This document shows, piece after piece, positions 14,545-19,633 of a DNA stretch of 19,633 bases. The DNA is from an uncultured Bacteroidales bacterium (GTDB taxonomy: Bacteria; Bacteroidota; Bacteroidia; Bacteroidales; Paludibacteraceae), in assembly GCA_937892015.1 (NCBI GenBank), contig CALAUY010000017.1, positions 1 through 19,633 of the forward strand, in the 5' to 3' direction. Every line of letters starts with the position of its first letter. The stretch's first letter is position 1. A program made the translations under genes and the position numbers. The notes below the pieces were generated by a model, which was not told the DNA's origin, did not search any database, and saw only the letters and a list, made by a program, of their open reading frames with translations.

Positions 14545-16012
14545 ACCGCTTCTCATATTATCTCTCTTCTGCACGATGACGCTTGCCGCCGTGCCGAAAC
14601 TGACAGTCTTCATCATCGTGGACGGACTGGACATGCAGTCGATGCAAGACATGCAACCGTATTGGTCGCAAGGCGGACTCAGGACTCTCACCGAAGAGGC
14701 TTACCAAGTGCCCGTCGCGTTCCCGCAACTCGTTTACGGCGGGGACGAGACGACTGCAACTATCCTTACCGGACTCACGCCGTTCTACCACCACTACGCC
14801 GCGGACAACTATTTCCGCCGCAGTGATCGCAAGGCGCATCTGCTCTTGGCGGATGAGAAACAGTTTGGCATCCATTCCAAAGAGACGCTCTCACCGGCAG
14901 CGCTGCGTTGCTCCACCATCGCCGACAAGCATCGACTGAACGAGAGTTCCGGAGCGAAAATCTACGCCATCGGCGTCAATCCGCTTACTACCGTTCTGCT
15001 TGCCGGACATGCTGCCAATGCATGTTGCTGGATAGAGAACAACGGATGGGGAACAACATCGTTCTATTCGGAAGGACTGCCCTCTTCTGCCGACAAGATG
15101 AACAGCAATGGCACTTTTGACGAGGTGGCCAAACGTACGTGGAACAACCGAATGGATATGGTCTCTTACCTCAGACCCACCGCGTTGGAGAAGAAGAAAA
15201 ACGGATTCTCGTACGACTCTTCCAAAGACCTCCGCCACTCGCCCTCTGCCAACACGTTGGTCGTCAACCTCGCGTTGGACATCCAGAAAAGCGAGAAACT
15301 CGGGCAGCGCGGACAGAACGATTTACTGCTGCTGAACCTCACCGTCCTCTCGCCACAGACGCGTACCGCTCGCATCGCTTCTGCCGAACAAGAGGAGATG
15401 TACATCCGGCTCAATCAGGATTTGGGCTACTTGATGGACCAACTCGGGCAGCGCGTCGGCAAAGCTGACATCCAGATTGTACTCGTCGGTAAGCCTTGTT
15501 ACGGCTTCCTCTCCCAAGACATGCAGACGGCAGGACTCAACACCGCCACCTTCAATATCGACCGTGCCGCGGCACTTGCCGGCACGTACTTGATGGCGAT
15601 GTACGGGCACGAGCGATGGGTGGACGGCGGTTTCGGCAACTGTATCTACCTCAATCGAACACTCATCGAACAAAAAAAACTCTCCATCGGTACTATCCGC
15701 CGACAAGTGGCGGATTTCCTCGAAGAGATGGAGGGCGTACAGAAAGCGTTCTTAATCAACGAGATACCAATGATTCAGGGCGATGGCGAGATATCCAAAC
15801 TGCGCAACTCCACCACCCGCTATTCAGGCGATGTCGTCATCATGCTCGATGAAGGCGTCACACTCATGCTCAACGACAAAGAGACGATGGACAACGTTCT
15901 CGCAGAAGAACCCATCGTGCCACTGCTGTTCTGGTCCGGCGCATACCGCACGTTCCCCGACCTGCCCACACCCATTTCCGCCACGGAGATACTCAATCTG
16001 ACACTCAAATAA
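14537..16012 (+). CDS. Alkaline-phosphatase-superfamily protein, probably catalytically altered
   Basis: A signal peptide (MRKPLLILSLFCTMTLAAVP) precedes a PafA-like fold: FIIVDGLD (Asp29), GGDETTATILTGLTPF, whose Thr72 or Thr73 would be the nucleophile, AGHAANACCWIENNGWGTTSFY, and late ERWVDGGFGNCIYLNRTLIE. The places where the family normally has metal ligands look changed. The D-x3-H segment reads LTVLSPQTRT (268-277), the LD of the following helix reads LN (292-293), and the ADHG segment reads VGKPCYG (317-323). This suggests a pseudoenzyme or binding protein, based on my alignment by eye. An alternative start at 14522 would add five residues. It overlaps the DUF4105 gene by 8 nt and ends 3 nt before dxs. 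Confidence 0.8.
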   Translation: MRKPLLILSLFCTMTLAAVPKLTVFIIVDGLDMQSMQDMQPYWSQGGLRTLTEEAYQVPVAFPQLVYGGDETTATILTGLTPFYHHYAADNYFRRSDRKAHLLLADEKQFGIHSKETLSPAALRCSTIADKHRLNESSGAKIYAIGVNPLTTVLLAGHAANACCWIENNGWGTTSFYSEGLPSSADKMNSNGTFDEVAKRTWNNRMDMVSYLRPTALEKKKNGFSYDSSKDLRHSPSANTLVVNLALDIQKSEKLGQRGQNDLLLLNLTVLSPQTRTARIASAEQEEMYIRLNQDLGYLMDQLGQRVGKADIQIVLVGKPCYGFLSQDMQTAGLNTATFNIDRAAALAGTYLMAMYGHERWVDGGFGNCIYLNRTLIEQKKLSIGTIRRQVADFLEEMEGVQKAFLINEIPMIQGDGEISKLRNSTTRYSGDVVIMLDEGVTLMLNDKETMDNVLAEEPIVPLLFWSGAYRTFPDLPTPISATEILNLTLK

Positions 16013-16015
16013 CAC

Positions 16016-17857
16016 ATGGAATATCAATATCTTACACATATCGATTCGCCGGCCGACCTGAAACAACTGCCGATTGATGCACTCCCGCAAGTATGCGCCG
16101 AAGTGCGTGATTTTATCATCCACGCGTGCGCTAAGAACCCGGGACATCTCGCCTCATCGCTCGGAGCTGTCGAGCTCACTGTTGCCCTACATTATGTCAT
16201 GGACACGCCCAACGACCGACTTGTCTGGGATGTGGGACATCAAGCATATGCCCACAAAATCCTAACCGGCAGACGCGACCGATTCGCCACTAACCGCTGT
16301 TTTGGCGGACTTGCGCCGTTCCCGTCGCCCGCTGAATCGGAGTACGACACCTTCACGGCCGGGCACGCCAGTAACTCCATCTCTGCCGCACTCGGGATGG
16401 CAGTGGCGGATAAGAAGCGACGCGTCGTGGCCATCATTGGCGATGGAGCCATGACCGGCGGACTGGCTTACGAGGGACTCAACAACACGTCGATGATCCC
16501 CTCCAACCTGCTTATTGTGCTCAACGACAACAACATGGCCATTGACCCGCTGCATGGTGGAATGACCCAGTACTTGGTGGACATCACCACCTCGGAGCAC
16601 TACAACGACATCCGCTACAACATCTACCGAGCGATGCGAAAACTCGGGATTATGGATGAGGAGAAAAAGACCAAAGTGCAGCGATTCAACAACAACCTCA
16701 AGTCCATCCTCACGCACCAACCGCGCAATATTTTCTCCGGACTCAATCTCCGCTATTTCGGGCCGGCCGACGGGCATGATGTGGTGTCTATCGTGAAGAT
16801 TCTCAATGAGATAAAAGATTATCGAGGACCAAAAGTGCTGCACCTCATCACCTGCAAGGGGCACGGCTACACACCTGCTGAAGAAGACCAAACCGTTTGG
16901 CACGCTCCCGGTAAGTTCGACCCCGAAACGGGCAAGCGACTCGAAACGCCGCAAGCCAAACTGTGGCAACATATTTTTGGCGAAACGCTCCTCCAATTGG
17001 CCAAAGAAGACGAGCGCGTCGTCGGAATAACACCCGCAATGCCCACCGGCAGCAGTCTCAATATCCTCCAAGCCGAGATGCCCGACCGCGCTTTCGACGT
17101 CGGGATTGCCGAGGGACACGCCGTGACATTCGCCGCAGGACTCGCCAAAGAGGGCAAAGTGCCGTTCTGCGCCATCTACTCCAGTTTTCTCCAACGCGCT
17201 TACGACAACATCATCCACGATGTGGCACTACAGAACCTGCACGTCATCTTTGCCATCGACCGAGCCGGTATTGTTGGGCAAGATGGCGCAACGCACCACG
17301 GGCTCTTCGACCTCAGTTTTCTCCGCGCCATTCCTAACCTCACCGTTCTCGCCCCGATGGACGGCGAAGAACTGAGACGGATGTTGCGCTGGGCTAAGGA
17401 CGCAGAAGGCCCCATCGCTATACGTTATCCGCGCGGTGTCGCGGCCGAACAGATAGGAGATATTTCCGAAGGGCGAGCAAAAATGACGTGCTCAAGACCG
17501 ATAAATGCCGGAGCAAAGGCCGCATTTTTGACCATCGGTGCTATTGGCAACACGGTGAACGAGGCCATCCGAGGACTCGACATCGCCCAATACGACATGC
17601 GCGCAGTAAAACCCCTCGACACTGACACGCTCGACTTTGTAGCTGCTCATTATCAGCATATTTACACGGCTGAAGACGGCATTCTGCAAGGCGGATTCGG
17701 TAGTGCCGTGCTGGAATATTTAGCCGACAAGGAATACAACGGCACCATCCGCCGATTCGGCGTGGATAATCAGTTCGTTACGCACGGCAAACCCGAAGAA
17801 CTCTACCATTTGCTCGGACTCGATGCAGAAGGAATACGTAAACAGATAAAACTTTAG
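16016..17857 (+). CDS. dxs: 1-deoxy-D-xylulose-5-phosphate synthase
   Basis: Dxs condenses pyruvate and glyceraldehyde 3-phosphate in the first step of the MEP isoprenoid pathway, also feeding thiamine and pyridoxal synthesis. The 613-aa chain has GHLASSLG (His44), WDVGHQAYAHKILTGR, the thiamine-diphosphate motif GDGAMTGG (142-149) with the paired NDNNMAI, FDVGIAEGHAVTFAAG with the catalytic Glu, and DRAGIVGQDGATHHGLFDLS. Some positions differ from E. coli (AEGH for AEQH; GQDGATHHG for GEDGPTHQG), the first being, as I recall, usual in Bacteroidetes. It lies 3 nt after the phosphatase-fold gene and 3 nt before trkA. Confidence 0.97.
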   Translation: MEYQYLTHIDSPADLKQLPIDALPQVCAEVRDFIIHACAKNPGHLASSLGAVELTVALHYVMDTPNDRLVWDVGHQAYAHKILTGRRDRFATNRCFGGLAPFPSPAESEYDTFTAGHASNSISAALGMAVADKKRRVVAIIGDGAMTGGLAYEGLNNTSMIPSNLLIVLNDNNMAIDPLHGGMTQYLVDITTSEHYNDIRYNIYRAMRKLGIMDEEKKTKVQRFNNNLKSILTHQPRNIFSGLNLRYFGPADGHDVVSIVKILNEIKDYRGPKVLHLITCKGHGYTPAEEDQTVWHAPGKFDPETGKRLETPQAKLWQHIFGETLLQLAKEDERVVGITPAMPTGSSLNILQAEMPDRAFDVGIAEGHAVTFAAGLAKEGKVPFCAIYSSFLQRAYDNIIHDVALQNLHVIFAIDRAGIVGQDGATHHGLFDLSFLRAIPNLTVLAPMDGEELRRMLRWAKDAEGPIAIRYPRGVAAEQIGDISEGRAKMTCSRPINAGAKAAFLTIGAIGNTVNEAIRGLDIAQYDMRAVKPLDTDTLDFVAAHYQHIYTAEDGILQGGFGSAVLEYLADKEYNGTIRRFGVDNQFVTHGKPEELYHLLGLDAEGIRKQIKL

Positions 17858-17860
17858 TTT

Positions 17861-19198
17861 ATGCGAATCATTATATCCGGAGCCGGAGCAGTCGGCACGC
17901 ACCTCGCCAAACTTCTCAGTAGTGAGAACATGGAAATTTGCCTCATGGACGAGAGCAAAGAGCGTCTGGGACAACTGGATGCCAACTACGACTTGCTCAC
18001 CAAACAAGGCTCGCCCATCTCGCTGCAAGACCTCAAGGATATCGGCGTCAAAGATGTGGATCTCTACATCGCCGTCACTCCCGACGAAACCGTCAACATC
18101 ACCTCTTGCCTCATCGCCAACGCGCTCGGGGCTAAGCGTACACTTGCGCGGATTGACAACTACGAATATATCTTGCCCGAGAACAAGGGCATCTTCGAGA
18201 ACGTGGGACTCAACCACCTCATCTATCCTGAGGTGCTCGCGGCCAAAGAGATTGGCGAATCGCTGCGTACCAACTGGATGCGATACAGTCTGCAACTCTC
18301 GGGCGGAGGACTCGAACTCTGCGCCGTCAAAGTGAGAGAAAACGCCTCTATCCTCAACAAACGCTTTGCTTCCGGTTACTTCAACCACAACCGTTATCGA
18401 GTGGTGGCTATCAGTCGCGGCACAGAGACTATCATTCCGAGAGGCAACGACCAGATAGAAGCAGGAGACCTCGTTTTCTTCGTCTATAAACGTTCGGAGC
18501 GGGAGTTCGTTCGCGAACAAGCGGGCAAAACCGAGCACGACATCCGCAACGTCATCGTTTATGGAGGCGGACGTATCGCACAAAAAGCCGTTCGACAGAT
18601 ACCTGCCAGCATGCAAGTGAAGATTATCGAGCCCGACAAAGAGATGTGTTACCAACTGGCGGAGAAAATACCCAACGTGATGATTATCAACGGAAACGCT
18701 TCGGATATGGAGTTCCTGAAAGAAGAGGGAATCGAGGATGCAGACGCTTTCGTGGCCGTCACCGACAACGCTGAAGCGAATATCTTCGCGTGCCTTGCAG
18801 CCAAGCGTTTTGGCGTGAGAAAAACCATCGCCGAGATTGAGAACATCGACTATATTCCCATGGCTGAGGGACTCGATATCGGCACCGTCCTCAACAAAAA
18901 AACCATCACGGCATCGTACATCTACCAACTGCTTCTCGAGCAAGCCTCCGTCCTCAACGTGCGTAACCTCACCTCCGCTGATGCGCAACTCGTGGAGTTC
19001 ATCGCACAGCCCGGCAGTCGCATCACGAAAGACAAGATTAAAGACCTCAGTCTCCCCGACAACACCAATGTTGGCGCACTCGTCAGAGAAGAAGTGGGCG
19101 TTCTCGTCAATGGCGACACACAAGTGATGCCGGGCGACCACGTTGTCATCTTCTGCAAATCGCAAGACATCCGCAAACTAGAAAAATACTTCACGTAA
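17861..19198 (+). CDS. trkA: Trk potassium uptake regulatory subunit TrkA
   Basis: TrkA is the cytoplasmic nucleotide-binding ring that gates the TrkH channel. Two RCK units are present. The first has MRIIISGAGAVGTHLAKLL, a Rossmann GxGxxG at 7-12 with Asp30 ending the second strand; the second has VIVYGGGRIAQKAVRQ at about 231-246 with Glu257. Each is followed by a C-terminal RCK domain (GGLELCAVKVRENASILNKRF in part, and AQLVEFIAQPGSRITKDKI). The 445-aa length is standard for double-RCK TrkA. The gene starts 3 nt after dxs and is followed 6 nt later by trkH, its channel partner. Confidence 0.96.
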   Translation: MRIIISGAGAVGTHLAKLLSSENMEICLMDESKERLGQLDANYDLLTKQGSPISLQDLKDIGVKDVDLYIAVTPDETVNITSCLIANALGAKRTLARIDNYEYILPENKGIFENVGLNHLIYPEVLAAKEIGESLRTNWMRYSLQLSGGGLELCAVKVRENASILNKRFASGYFNHNRYRVVAISRGTETIIPRGNDQIEAGDLVFFVYKRSEREFVREQAGKTEHDIRNVIVYGGGRIAQKAVRQIPASMQVKIIEPDKEMCYQLAEKIPNVMIINGNASDMEFLKEEGIEDADAFVAVTDNAEANIFACLAAKRFGVRKTIAEIENIDYIPMAEGLDIGTVLNKKTITASYIYQLLLEQASVLNVRNLTSADAQLVEFIAQPGSRITKDKIKDLSLPDNTNVGALVREEVGVLVNGDTQVMPGDHVVIFCKSQDIRKLEKYFT

Positions 19199-19204
19199 GA
19201 CAAC

Positions 19205-19633
19205 ATGACACACACTTTCAACTGGAAAATGGTCTTCAAGACGCAAGGAGCTCTCCTCATCATCGAGTCGCTCTTCTTGTTGCTGCCCACTGCCGTTGCC
19301 CTACTCTGCCACGAGGCAGATGCGTTCGCTTATGGTTTTTCCACAGCCGTCACCCTGCTTGTCGGACTCATCTCCCTCCGCATCGGGCGACAGGCATCTC
19401 GGCGCGTCGGCGAACGTGAAGGGTACGTCATCGTTGCGCTTGTCTGGGTCATTTTCTCGCTCTTCGGCATGATGCCTTTCTATCTGAGTGGTGCCATCCC
19501 GTCTTTCACCGATGCTTTCTTTGAGACGATGTCGGGGTTCACCACCACCGGTGCCACCATCATCGACGATGTGGAGTCGCTCTCCCACGGTCTACTCTTC
19601 TGGCGCTCGCTGATGCAGTGGATAGGAGGCCTG
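19205..19633 (+). CDS. trkH: Trk potassium channel TrkH, 5' part only (window ends)
   Basis: The frame starts with ATG at 19205 (MTHTFNWKMVFKTQGALLII) and is still open at the last base, 143 codons in; full TrkH proteins run to about 480 aa. Three to four hydrophobic segments are seen. The first pore loop, AFFETMSGFTTTGATI, contains the selectivity-filter segment TTTG (113-116), and WRSLMQWIGG opens the next helix. It follows trkA by 6 nt, giving the usual channel-regulator pair. Confidence 0.94.
   Translation, partial: MTHTFNWKMVFKTQGALLIIESLFLLLPTAVALLCHEADAFAYGFSTAVTLLVGLISLRIGRQASRRVGEREGYVIVALVWVIFSLFGMMPFYLSGAIPSFTDAFFETMSGFTTTGATIIDDVESLSHGLLFWRSLMQWIGGL

Noticed and set aside
17720..19165. 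481-codon open frame antisense to trkA
   Set aside because: It lies opposite a clear TrkA with all motifs, has no family features of its own, and results from codon bias of the sense gene.

Overview
The window looks like a chromosomal segment of a Bacteroidales bacterium, probably a gut or rumen anaerobe near Prevotella/Bacteroides. Three things point there. The two best promoters have the Bacteroidetes form (TTTG, 20 nt, TAnnTTTG). The nusB-yajC-YbbR, PAP2-like/DUF4105 and dxs-trkA-trkH gene types are typical of that order. A large secreted beta-rich protein ends in a repeat-and-tail arrangement common on Bacteroidales surfaces. Anaerobic ribonucleotide reductase fits an anaerobe. No species can be named from sequence reading alone.

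Layout. (1) 15-4038, minus strand: three genes of accessory character. They are a 768-aa secreted surface protein, a strikingly AT-rich 301-aa protein of unknown function, and a 220-aa protein of an uncharacterised family. (2) 4039-4680: 642 bases with no credible gene, but dense structure. It holds a 29-bp imperfect inverted repeat around a 57-nt loop, three 20-nt direct repeats at 60-61-nt period, and a run of small hairpins. (3) 4681-7363, minus strand: the nrdD-nrdG pair, class III ribonucleotide reductase and its radical-SAM activase. (4) 7364-7941: a divergent control region with one well-formed promoter facing each way. (5) 7942-19633, plus strand: eleven tightly packed genes in one apparent operon: nusB, yajC, a YbbR-domain gene, a DegT-type aminotransferase gene, rpoN, a PAP2-like membrane protein gene, a DUF4105 gene, an alkaline-phosphatase-fold gene, dxs, trkA and trkH (cut by the window end). 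Apart from the 43-nt nusB-yajC gap, junctions range from 8-nt overlaps to 10-nt gaps.

How the genes fit together. nrdDG supplies deoxyribonucleotides without oxygen. The long operon mixes information processing (NusB antitermination, sigma-54), protein export (YajC), envelope functions (YbbR, PAP2-like, DUF4105, phosphatase-fold), isoprenoid precursor synthesis (Dxs) and potassium uptake (TrkA/TrkH). The DegT enzyme suggests a nucleotide-sugar amination step for a surface glycan.

I did not find a clear, complete new system. The best leads are the structured non-coding block at 4137-4640, the phosphatase-fold protein that seems to have lost most of its metal ligands, the inverted repeats in the nrdD and nusB leaders, and the unknown gene pair at 2407-4038.
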